From: Nocardia sp. SYP-A9097
Lineage (GTDB): Bacteria; Actinomycetota; Actinomycetes; Mycobacteriales; Mycobacteriaceae
DNA: 64,000 nucleotides
Reading direction: 5' to 3'
Assembly (NCBI RefSeq): GCF_009649815.1
Contig: NZ_WJIC01000004.1
Span: 124,001 to 188,000 of the forward strand
The notes under the pieces are model-generated. The model was not told the origin of the DNA. It worked only from the letters and a program-made list of their open reading frames with translations, and searched no databases. Below, piece after piece: positions 40,692-48,728 of this stretch; position 1 is the stretch's first letter; every line of letters begins with the position of its first letter. Made by a program: the position numbers and the translations under genes.

Positions 40692-43081
40692 CCGCACTTC
40701 CGGCCCCCGCGCACGCCCTGCACGGCGGCTCCTGGATCGGGCAATCCGTCCGCCGCCGGGAGGATCCGCGACTGCTCACCGGCACCGGCCGCTACCTCGA
40801 CGACATCGCCGTACCCGGCATGCTGCACGCGGCATTCCTGCGGTCCACGGCCGCGGCGGGGACGGTGACTTTGCTCGACCTCGACGGTGCACGTGAAACT
40901 TCCGGAGTACGAGGGGTATTCGCCGCCGCCGACTTGAACCTCACCGGTATCACCGCCGAACTGGAGCGGCCACCGCACGAGTTCGTTCCCACCGAAATGC
41001 CCATACTGGCAAGCGATGTGGTGCGTTTCGCGGGGGAGCCGCTGGCCTTGGTGGTGGCCGAGGACGCCTATCTCGCCGAGGATGCGCTGGAGCGGATTCG
41101 CGTCGAATACCGCCCGGGCACAGCCATTACCGGAATCGAACAGGCGCTTGCTCCCGGCGCGCCCCTGGTCCACGCGGCGGCGGCGCACAACACCCTGGTC
41201 GATGTCTCGATGTTCGACACCGAGGGCGTGGACGACGCCTTCGCGACGGCCGCGACCGTGGTGCGGGTACGCACCAAGACCGGACGCCAGAATGCCCTGC
41301 CACTGGAAACCCGTGGCGCACTGGCCTATTGGGACGACCGTGACGAACAGCTGGTCATCCACACCTGCACCCAAGTGCCGCATCAGGTGCGGACTGTGGC
41401 CGCAGCGTGCCTCGGTATCGATGAACGCCAGGTCCGGGTGATCGTGCCGGATATGGGCGGCGGCTTCGGCATCAAATGCGTGGTGGGCCGCGAGGAGATC
41501 GCCGTCGCCGCAGCCGCTCTGCGTTTGCGCCGGCCGGTCAAGTGGATCGAGGACCGGCGCGAGGCGCTCACCGCGTCATTCCTGTCCCGTGAGCAGTCCT
41601 ATGACGTGCGTGCGGCTTTCGACGCCGACGGCCGCATTCTCGCGTTGGACGCCGATGTGGTCTGCGATATGGGCGCGTACTCCTGCTACCCGTTCACCGC
41701 CGGTATCGAACCGCTCATGGCGTCGGCGGAAATGCCCGGTGTGTACCGGGTTCCGGAGTATCGGGTGCGCGGGCGGGCCATTACCTCGAACAAGGCGCCC
41801 ACCGCGCCGTATCGCGGAGTCAGCCGCCCGCAGTACGTCATGGTGATGGAGCGCGTCATGGAGCGCGCCGCAAGGGAACTCGGGCTCGACGCGGTAGAGG
41901 TGCGCCGGCGCAATCTCATTACGGCGTTCCCGTATCGAGGCGTCAACAACATCACCTACGATCCGGGCTCCTATCTGGAATCGCTCAATCTGTGCGAGTC
42001 GACGCTGCGCGACGAGGGCTGGTTCGACCTGCGTGACACCGCGCGTGCGGAAGGCCGCTGGATCGGAATCGGCTTCTCCTGCTTCAGCGAACGCACCGGA
42101 TACGGTTCGGCGGCCTTCGCGGCGCGCAAGATGGCGGTGGTGCCCGGATTCGATATCTCCGAGATCCGGATGGATGTCTCCGGGACGGTCGTCGTCACCA
42201 CCGGCACCATGTCGCACGGGCAGAGCCACGAGACGACCATGGCGCAGATCGTGGCCGAACGGCTCGGTATCGACATTGCCCGGATCAAGATCGTGCAGGG
42301 TGATACCGACCGAATCCTCTACGGCTACGGCAGTTTCGCCAGCCGATCCATCACCATCGGTGGTAGTGCGGTCTCGCTGGCGGCGGTCAAACTCGGCGAG
42401 AAGCTGCTCGACCTCGGGGCGCACCTGCTCGAAACCGATCGCGAGAATGTGCGACTCGGTGACGGGCGGGTCGAGCGCATCGACGATCCCGGCACCGGGG
42501 TGACCTACGCGCAGATCGCGAATATCGCTTACCTGCAAGCACATCGGCTGCCCAAGGGCGTCGAACCGGGCTTGTCCGCCACCGCCGCCTTCGATACCGA
42601 CGGCGACGGCACCTTCGCCAATGCCACCCACGGTGTGGTGGTCGAGCTGGAGCCCGGCACCGGGCACGTCCGCATTCTGCGGTACTTCTGCGTCGAGGAT
42701 TGCGGGGTCGCCATCAATCCCCAAGTGGTGGAGGGACAATGCCGCGGCGGGATCGCGCAGGGTATCGCGGGCGCGCTGTTCGAGGAGGTCACCTATGACG
42801 CGGCCGGTCAGCCGCTGGTGGCCAGCTTCATCGACTACCGGGTACCGACCGCCTGCGAGATACCCGATATCGGCATCGCCCACCTCGAAACCCCTTGCCT
42901 GTTCACCGAGACCGGAGCCAAGGGTGTCGGAGAGGGCGGCACCATCGGTGCGCCCGCGGCCGTGCTGAATGCCGTCAACGACGCACTGCGACCCACCGGC
43001 GTGGAACTCGACGACACCCCTATTCACCTGTACACGGTGGCCGCCGCGCTCGCGGCCCCGCGGAAGGAGAACGCGCGATGA
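40688..43081 (+). CDS. Molybdenum hydroxylase, large molybdopterin-binding subunit
   Basis: A 797-residue xanthine dehydrogenase family Mo subunit. The amino Ald_Xan_dh_C domain is at about 30-140 (SVRRREDPRLLTGTGRYLDDI). The Mo domain has PDMGGGFGIKCVVGREE, APYRGVSRPQYVMVMERVMERAARELGLD, and QSHETTMAQIVAERLGI. The active-site base is the Glu in GAKGVGEGGTIGAPAAVLNA near the C terminus. It hydroxylates an aromatic or N-heterocyclic substrate using water. In this cluster 6-hydroxylation of nicotinate is expected; sequence alone does not distinguish it from related pyridine or CO-dehydrogenase-like members. Confidence 0.87.
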   Translation: MTALPAPAHALHGGSWIGQSVRRREDPRLLTGTGRYLDDIAVPGMLHAAFLRSTAAAGTVTLLDLDGARETSGVRGVFAAADLNLTGITAELERPPHEFVPTEMPILASDVVRFAGEPLALVVAEDAYLAEDALERIRVEYRPGTAITGIEQALAPGAPLVHAAAAHNTLVDVSMFDTEGVDDAFATAATVVRVRTKTGRQNALPLETRGALAYWDDRDEQLVIHTCTQVPHQVRTVAAACLGIDERQVRVIVPDMGGGFGIKCVVGREEIAVAAAALRLRRPVKWIEDRREALTASFLSREQSYDVRAAFDADGRILALDADVVCDMGAYSCYPFTAGIEPLMASAEMPGVYRVPEYRVRGRAITSNKAPTAPYRGVSRPQYVMVMERVMERAARELGLDAVEVRRRNLITAFPYRGVNNITYDPGSYLESLNLCESTLRDEGWFDLRDTARAEGRWIGIGFSCFSERTGYGSAAFAARKMAVVPGFDISEIRMDVSGTVVVTTGTMSHGQSHETTMAQIVAERLGIDIARIKIVQGDTDRILYGYGSFASRSITIGGSAVSLAAVKLGEKLLDLGAHLLETDRENVRLGDGRVERIDDPGTGVTYAQIANIAYLQAHRLPKGVEPGLSATAAFDTDGDGTFANATHGVVVELEPGTGHVRILRYFCVEDCGVAINPQVVEGQCRGGIAQGIAGALFEEVTYDAAGQPLVASFIDYRVPTACEIPDIGIAHLETPCLFTETGAKGVGEGGTIGAPAAVLNAVNDALRPTGVELDDTPIHLYTVAAALAAPRKENAR

Positions 43082-43578
43082 CCGACCGGCTGCTCATCGA
43101 ATTGACCGTCAACGGAACCGATTACGAGCTGATCGTGGAGCCGCGCCGCACCCTGGTGGATGCGCTGCGCCATGATCTGCGGCTCACCGGCACCCATGTC
43201 GGCTGCGAGCACGGCGTGTGCGGGGCGTGCACCGTACTGGTGGACGATCAACCCGTCCGCGCCTGCCTGATGTTCGCGGCGCAGGCCGAGGGCAAGCGGA
43301 TTCGGACCGTCGAGTCGCTCGCCGATCCGGACGGCGGGCTGTCGGATCTGCAGACCGCCTTCGCCGAGAATCACGGATTGCAGTGCGGTTTCTGCACTCC
43401 CGGGTTCCTCATGCTCGGTGAGGCGCTACTGGCCGCCGAACCGGAGCCGGATCGCGAACGCATCCGGGAGACGGTCGCCGCCAACTACTGCCGGTGCACC
43501 GGCTATCAAACCATTGTCGACAGCATCGCCGCGTGCGCCGCCGCGCGCAGCGGCACCTGTGGAAAGGCTCAATCGTGA
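43078..43578 (+). CDS. Molybdenum hydroxylase, [2Fe-2S] subunit
   Basis: A 166-residue ferredoxin-like subunit with both clusters' ligands: C-x4-C-x2-C in GCEHGVCGACTVLV plus a fourth Cys in ACLMFA, and C-x2-C with CRCTGY in CGFCTPGFLM and ANYCRCTGYQ. It passes electrons from the molybdenum centre to the FAD subunit. Starts and stops overlap both neighbours (ATGA, GTGA), so subunit synthesis is coupled. Its length fits the family. Confidence 0.9.
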   Translation: MTDRLLIELTVNGTDYELIVEPRRTLVDALRHDLRLTGTHVGCEHGVCGACTVLVDDQPVRACLMFAAQAEGKRIRTVESLADPDGGLSDLQTAFAENHGLQCGFCTPGFLMLGEALLAAEPEPDRERIRETVAANYCRCTGYQTIVDSIAACAAARSGTCGKAQS

Positions 43579-44252
43579 AGCTGGAGAACACCGTTCGTAT
43601 CCCCGCCGCACCCGATGAGGTGTTCGCGCTCATCAATGATGTCGAGCGGGTGGTGACCTGTGTGCCCGGCGCGGCGCTGCTCGGTCGCGACGGTGACGCC
43701 TATCGTGGCGGAATCACGGTGAAGGTAGGGCCGATTCGCGCCGCCTACAGCGGGACGGTCGAATTCCTCACCGTCGATCCGGTCGAGCGGCGGCTGATCA
43801 TGTCCGGTCGCGCGGCCGATGCCCACGGCAGTGGTGACGCGCAGGCTCACATCACCCTGGCGGTGGATCCGACGCCGGAGGGTTCGATTCTGCGGGTGGA
43901 TACCGATCTGGTGCTCAGCGGGAAGATCGTCGCCTTCGGTAAGGGAGCGATCGTTGCGGTGTCGAACAAGATCATGGATCAGTTCGCGGTGAATCTCGCG
44001 GCCCAATTGGGCGGTGGGGGAGCGGATTCCGCTGTCGTGCGGCCGGTTGGTGCCGTCGCGGCCTCGGCTCCGGTCGGGGTGGCGTCCGCTTCGGTTGGCG
44101 TCGCCGCCGGGCCCGCGCCGAGCGATCAGGGCTTGGATGTCATGAGCCTGCTGCCGCCGGATGTGCGCCGCCGCGCCGGATACGGTGCAGCCTTCCTGTT
44201 CGGGGTGTTCGAGGGCTGGCTCATCAGCCGCGCCTTCCGCAAGAGCGCGTGA
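43575..44252 (+). CDS. CoxG-type SRPBCC protein with C-terminal anchor
   Basis: A 225-residue protein from GTG 43575. The amino 145 residues form an SRPBCC/CoxG domain (MKLENTVRIPAAPDEVFALINDVERVVTCVPGA-type start, VGPIRAAYSGTVEFL). An Ala/Val-rich linker follows (PVGAVAASAPVGVAS). The C-terminal helix has a basic flank (DVRRRAGYGAAFLFGVFEGWLISRAFRKSA). CoxG-like proteins recruit CO dehydrogenase-family enzymes to the membrane. Here it would attach the molybdenum hydroxylase to the respiratory chain. The gene overlaps the FeS-subunit gene. Confidence 0.85.
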   Translation: MKLENTVRIPAAPDEVFALINDVERVVTCVPGAALLGRDGDAYRGGITVKVGPIRAAYSGTVEFLTVDPVERRLIMSGRAADAHGSGDAQAHITLAVDPTPEGSILRVDTDLVLSGKIVAFGKGAIVAVSNKIMDQFAVNLAAQLGGGGADSAVVRPVGAVAASAPVGVASASVGVAAGPAPSDQGLDVMSLLPPDVRRRAGYGAAFLFGVFEGWLISRAFRKSA

Positions 44253-44259
44253 GGCTCGT

Positions 44260-45357
44260 ATGAGCGCCCTGATCAGCCCCGATGCCGACCCGATAACCCT
44301 CGAATGGTTCACCGCGGGAAAGGCTTTCGCCCTCGCCACCGTTGTCGACACGCTCGGTAGCGCGCCCATGCCGGTGGGGTCGACCATGGCGGTCGGTCCC
44401 GACGGCAGCGCGCTGGGCAGCGTCTCGGGTGGCTGCGTCGAGGGCGCGGTGTACGAATCCGCCTGTGAGATACGTGATTCCGGGATTCCGCGGCTGGAGA
44501 CCTTCGGCTACACCGACGCCGAAGGCTTCGCGGTCGGCCTGACCTGCGGTGGCACCGTGACGGTTCTGGTCCAGCGCATCGACCGCGATACCTTCCCGGA
44601 CTACGACCTCCTGCTCCGCAAGGCCGCACAGGACCGCGCGGTGGCCTGGGCAACGGCCCTCCCCGGCCACCCGGAATCCGCTGCCGCACAACTGATCCGC
44701 ACTCCCGACAGTCCGCCCCCCGACGCCCTCCCGCCGTTCGAAGGGGCCGTCGCCCGTGTCGTGGACACCATGCTGTCGGTCGGCGTGACCGGCACTCGCA
44801 CCCTTCCCGGCGCGACCCCGGCCCGCCTGTTCGTCCGTTCCCTCACTCCCGCACCCAAACTCGTCATAATCGGCGCCACCGCCCACGCGGCAGCCCTGTC
44901 GCGGTTGGGTCGCTGCCTCGGTATGCATGTCACCGTCTGCGATCCGCGCCCCGTTTTCGCCACTCCCCAGCGCTTTCCCGACGCCCACGAGGTGGTTCGC
45001 ACCTGGCCGCACCACTATCTGTCCGAGACTCGGCTCGATGCCGCCACCGCCGTCTGCGTGCTGACCCATGACACGAAGGTCGACGTCCCCGCCCTTATGG
45101 CGGCCTTCGACACCCCCGCCGGATACATCGGAGCCATGGGCAGTCTCACCACCCACCACGACCGCCTGCGCCGCCTCCGCGCCGCCGGCGCCACTCCCAG
45201 GCAAATCGCTCGCCTGCATTCCCCCATCGGACTCGACCTCGGCGCCAGATCGCCACAGGACATCGCCCTGTCGATCCTCGCCGAGATCGTGTCATCCCGC
45301 ACCGGCGCATCCGGCACCCCACTCACCCGCTCGGCATACCAATCAGCCGCACGGTGA
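44260..45357 (+). CDS. XdhC/CoxF-family maturation factor
   Basis: A 365-residue protein with the amino XdhC_CoxI domain (FALATVVDTLGSAPMPVGSTMAV, GSVSGGCVEGAVYESA with the conserved Cys) and the C-terminal Rossmann-type XdhC_C domain (KLVIIGATAHAAALSRLGRCLGMHVTVCDPRPVFATPQRF, AMGSLTTHHDR). XdhC proteins insert or sulfurate the molybdenum cofactor of this enzyme class. It is the last gene of the unit starting at 36026. ATG 44260 lies 7 bases after the CoxG stop. Confidence 0.88.
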   Translation: MSALISPDADPITLEWFTAGKAFALATVVDTLGSAPMPVGSTMAVGPDGSALGSVSGGCVEGAVYESACEIRDSGIPRLETFGYTDAEGFAVGLTCGGTVTVLVQRIDRDTFPDYDLLLRKAAQDRAVAWATALPGHPESAAAQLIRTPDSPPPDALPPFEGAVARVVDTMLSVGVTGTRTLPGATPARLFVRSLTPAPKLVIIGATAHAAALSRLGRCLGMHVTVCDPRPVFATPQRFPDAHEVVRTWPHHYLSETRLDAATAVCVLTHDTKVDVPALMAAFDTPAGYIGAMGSLTTHHDRLRRLRAAGATPRQIARLHSPIGLDLGARSPQDIALSILAEIVSSRTGASGTPLTRSAYQSAAR

Positions 45358-45390
45358 AACCCCGCCGACCCGAATGCTTTTGATCGAACT

Positions 45391-45822
45391 TCAGCCGTAG
45401 AGCTGTACAAAGCGGTCGAGGGAGCGTTCGACATCGCCGCGCAGGGCGCGAGCCACGGCCGAGCCGATGGGGCCGAACAGGGGTGCCCCGCCGAGTTCGA
45501 AATCGGCGGTGACCTTGGAGCCGGTGGTGCTCGGAGCGACGCGGAGTTCGATCCCGAATTTGGTGCCGCCGATGCCGGAGCCGTGCAGCACCAGGCGGTT
45601 CGGGGGTTCGGCGGTCTTCACCGTCCAGGTGACGCGATTGCGGAAACCTTTGACGGTGGCCACGCCGATGAGCCGGGTGCCCGGGGTGAGGTCCTCGGGA
45701 ACGGGTCCCCGCCACCCCTCGTGCAGGGTCAGCCATTTGTCGAGTTCGGGCAGATCGGAAGCGTGCTTCCATGCCTGGTCGGGCGCGATCGGAACGTCTA
45801 CGGAAACCTTGAGCTTGGCCAC
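45391..45822 (-). CDS. SRPBCC-family protein (polyketide-cyclase/START-like)
   Basis: A 143-residue single-domain SRPBCC protein (KLKVSVDVPIAPDQAWKHASDLPELDKWL to RALRGDVERSLDRFVQLYG), the ligand-binding helix-grip fold. The mycobacterial-type branch has no assigned function. It is convergent with the XdhC gene, 33 bases away, so it belongs to a different transcript. Confidence 0.78.
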   Translation of the reverse strand: MAKLKVSVDVPIAPDQAWKHASDLPELDKWLTLHEGWRGPVPEDLTPGTRLIGVATVKGFRNRVTWTVKTAEPPNRLVLHGSGIGGTKFGIELRVAPSTTGSKVTADFELGGAPLFGPIGSAVARALRGDVERSLDRFVQLYG

Positions 45823-45874
45823 GCCGCGATGGTATCCGTTACGTTCTGTAGCGCTTAGACCGCGTGCCGATCTA

Positions 45875-46249
45875 TTACAGCCGTGTAGGTTCGATCGCCG
45901 GCGGTGCCCCGCGCTCCTGTGCGAAGTCGGGACTCTCCTCCCAGCAATCCATGAGCAGCCGAGGCGTCGTGTGGTGCTTGACGTGGTCGGTATGCACCGT
46001 GGACGTGAAAATGGTCAAACTACTGATCGCGGTAGCGACACAAGCGCCCCCAGCGACCAGTGCCCAACCGACATTTCCACTCGCGGCGGCGGCCAAAGCC
46101 ATCGCGCAGGTGCCGAACGAGACAAGTATCGACGTATACCCGAACCAGGCGGCAAAGCTATTCCGCCTGACCCAGCCTGGATTATGTGGCATCCACCCAG
46201 CATACCGCCGTGTGCCCCACGTCACACCCGAGAAGATCGACTTGATCAC
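45875..46249 (-). CDS. Small membrane protein of unknown function
   Basis: A 124-residue protein with two predicted membrane segments (FGYTSILVSFGTCAMALAAAA and VGWALVAGGACVATAISSLTIF), a basic amino part (WGTRRYAGWMPHNPGWVRRNS) and a polar tail rich in His and acidic residues (TDHVKHHTTPRLLMDCWEE). There is no recognised family. It lies between two genes on the same strand, 52 bases from each neighbour, and could be transcribed with the SRPBCC gene. Confidence 0.6.
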   Translation of the reverse strand: MIKSIFSGVTWGTRRYAGWMPHNPGWVRRNSFAAWFGYTSILVSFGTCAMALAAAASGNVGWALVAGGACVATAISSLTIFTSTVHTDHVKHHTTPRLLMDCWEESPDFAQERGAPPAIEPTRL

Positions 46250-46298
46250 CCCGCCCTCTCAGGTCCCGGTGATCGTTTGTCCAGGTGTCTGCGGCGGG

Positions 46299-48617
46299 TC
46301 AGGAGAGGCGGTAGAGCCAGAGGGTGGGGGTGGTTGGTTCGCCGGTGGGGGTCCAGGCGTAGGTGTGGGCTATGCCGTCGCCGTGGTAGGTGTGCAGGTA
46401 GGTGCGTAGTGCTGGGCGGGTGGTGTGGCCGGAGACTATGCCGCGCAGGACTATTGCGGTGAGGTCGTAGGCTTCGGCGGCGTGGGCGGTGGGGGGTTGG
46501 CCGGTGGCGGTGCGGTAGTCGGTGATGAAGCGGTCGGTGGCAGGGCCGCAGGGGCAGGCGACGAGGGTGCCGGGGGCGGCGGCGCCTGCGGCGGTGCGGA
46601 GGTTCGGGTCGTAGCTGCCGTCGCTCAGGACGAAAGCCGCCGTGACACCGGCGGTTCGGAGCTTTGTCATGAGGGGTGCGGCGGATTTGGTGTAGCCGGA
46701 GTAGTAGACCGCGTCGGGGTGGGCCGCGGTGATGGTGGATACCGCTTGGCTCAGGTCACCCTCCGGATCGATGCGGACCTCGCACGCGGTGGCGGTGCCG
46801 AGGCTCGCGGTGACCGCGTCTGCGAGGGTGCTTTCGTAGCCGCCGCCATTGTCGCGGACCACGCAGACGTGCGAGTAGCCCGCGGTGTTCGTGAGATACC
46901 GGCCCAGGGCCGGACCTTGGAGGTTGTCGTTGGCCAGACCGCGGAAGAAGCCCGACCAACCTGATTGCGCCAGTACGGGATTCGTTGCACCGGGGGTCAG
47001 GAACGGTAGACCGGCGTCGTCGAGGGTGGGGCCCGCCGCTATCACCTCGCCGGAGAAGGTGGGGCCGATCACCGCGACAATGGAGTCGTCCGCCGCGATG
47101 CGTTGCGCGACCTGCGCCGCGGTCGCCTGATCGCTCGCCGTGTCGAACTCCCGCAGGGTTACCGGGCAGGCATTGTTCCCGCCCTGCACGAATTGGGAGA
47201 CGGCCAGTCGTACGCTGCCGAGCACGGTGTGGCCCAGGTCGGCGCTCAGGCCCGAGAGCGGCAGGGCCGCCGCGATCGATACCGGTTTGCAGTACAGCCT
47301 GCCGTCGTTCGCGGGATCCAGTACCGAGGCGGGGAAGGGGATTCGCTTGCCGTCCTTGTCGATTCGAGCGAGCGGCACTACTCCGGGATAGATGGCAGCG
47401 GGAGCGGGGCCCCCGTTCACGGGAAGGTGCTCCGTATCCGACCATCCGGAATCGTGTGCCGCCCAGAAGATTCCGACGGCCGCCGCGATGGCGACGACCA
47501 GTCCACCCGCCCCGGCGGTGATCCAGCGGCGTCGCCGGGGACGGGCCGGTGTCACCGAATCAGCCTGGGGCAGCGGCATATCCGCTGGCGTGGCCTCAGC
47601 GCGAGCGGTCAGCAGCATCGTCGCGGGTCCTGCGGCATCCCCGCCATTTATTACCCCGGCCGATGGAGCGTTCATCAGCTCGGTCGATGCCGCCGGATCG
47701 CTCGGCGGCCGAGTCGCGCCGGTGACGCGCCGCACCGGATCGGTCGACACACCTGCGGGCAGCAGCAGCCGGACGGTGTCGTCGACAGCCGAAAGTGCCT
47801 GCGCCGCAGCATCGGAGAAGTCACGGCACGAGTCGTACCGCTGCTCGGGCCGCTTGGCTAGACCGCGCGCGAACACCTCATCCAGGTCGGCGGGCAGGTC
47901 CGGCCGGCGATCGGTCACCCTGGGCACCGGATGCTGCAGATGCCCCGCGATCACCCCCGCCGCGGTCGCCGCCTGATAGGGAGTCGAACCGGTCAGCAGC
48001 CGAAAGAACGTGCACGCCAACGAATACTGATCCGAACGCTGATCCAGCGGATCGCCCGACAGCTGTTCGGGCGAGGCATAGGCGAGTGTCGCCGCGAGTG
48101 TCCCGGTGCGCGTCAACTGCGCGGAATCGTCACGGAGGCGCCCGATACCGAAGTCCGTCAACAGGATTCGACGCTCATGCCCCGGTGTGGCGCGGGTGAG
48201 CAGAATATTGGCGGGTTTCACATCGCGGTGAATCACGCCCATCGAATGGGCGTAGTCCAGGGCCTTCGCGGTCTCGGCCACAATCTGCACCACATCGCCG
48301 GGCCCGAGCGTGCGCGGATCCAGCGCCGCCGCATCACCACCGTCGACATACTGCATGGCGATCCACAGCCGATCGTCCTCGACGCCGCGATCGTGCACGG
48401 TCACGATATTCGGATGATCCAGCCGGGCAACGAGTTCGGCCTCCCGCTCGAACCGGGCGCGGGTCTGCGGCTCGGCCGCCAACTCCCGGGCCAGCACTTT
48501 CACCGCGACCAGTCGCGGCAGGCGGGGATGCCGGGCCAGATACACCTGCCCCATCCCGCCCTCACCGAGTCGTCGCTCGATCAAATATCCCGCGAATTCC
48601 TCGCCCGCACGCACCAT
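46299..48617 (-). CDS. Receptor-like Ser/Thr kinase with extracellular amino-acid-binding-type domain
   Basis: A 772-residue protein from ATG 48617. Residues about 10-275 form an Hanks-type kinase: GEGGMGQVYLAR, Lys40 in AVKVLA, IHRDVKPANILL (catalytic Asp132) and TDFGIGR. A Thr-rich linker is followed by one membrane helix (WITAGAGGLVVAIAAAVGIFW, about 365-387). Residues about 390-772 are a Peripla_BP_6/LivJ-type ligand domain (AALPLSGLSADLGHTVLGSVRLAV, AVIGPTFSGEVIAAGP, FLTPGATNPVLAQSGW, CVVRDNGGGYES, YYSGYTKSAAPLMTKLR). The layout predicts sensing of an amino acid or similar ligand outside and Ser/Thr phosphorylation inside. The binding domain replaces the PASTA repeats common in actinobacterial kinases. 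Confidence 0.9.
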   Translation of the reverse strand: MVRAGEEFAGYLIERRLGEGGMGQVYLARHPRLPRLVAVKVLARELAAEPQTRARFEREAELVARLDHPNIVTVHDRGVEDDRLWIAMQYVDGGDAAALDPRTLGPGDVVQIVAETAKALDYAHSMGVIHRDVKPANILLTRATPGHERRILLTDFGIGRLRDDSAQLTRTGTLAATLAYASPEQLSGDPLDQRSDQYSLACTFFRLLTGSTPYQAATAAGVIAGHLQHPVPRVTDRRPDLPADLDEVFARGLAKRPEQRYDSCRDFSDAAAQALSAVDDTVRLLLPAGVSTDPVRRVTGATRPPSDPAASTELMNAPSAGVINGGDAAGPATMLLTARAEATPADMPLPQADSVTPARPRRRRWITAGAGGLVVAIAAAVGIFWAAHDSGWSDTEHLPVNGGPAPAAIYPGVVPLARIDKDGKRIPFPASVLDPANDGRLYCKPVSIAAALPLSGLSADLGHTVLGSVRLAVSQFVQGGNNACPVTLREFDTASDQATAAQVAQRIAADDSIVAVIGPTFSGEVIAAGPTLDDAGLPFLTPGATNPVLAQSGWSGFFRGLANDNLQGPALGRYLTNTAGYSHVCVVRDNGGGYESTLADAVTASLGTATACEVRIDPEGDLSQAVSTITAAHPDAVYYSGYTKSAAPLMTKLRTAGVTAAFVLSDGSYDPNLRTAAGAAAPGTLVACPCGPATDRFITDYRTATGQPPTAHAAEAYDLTAIVLRGIVSGHTTRPALRTYLHTYHGDGIAHTYAWTPTGEPTTPTLWLYRLS

Positions 48618-48728
48618 TCGGCCCCTCGCACCGCAAAATCTCTCGAACTCTACCGCTTCGTCGCGCCGGGTGGATGTCCGAACTACCGGACGCGAGGGTT
48701 GTAGGGTGCTGCGGATGTCGGCTGTGGT

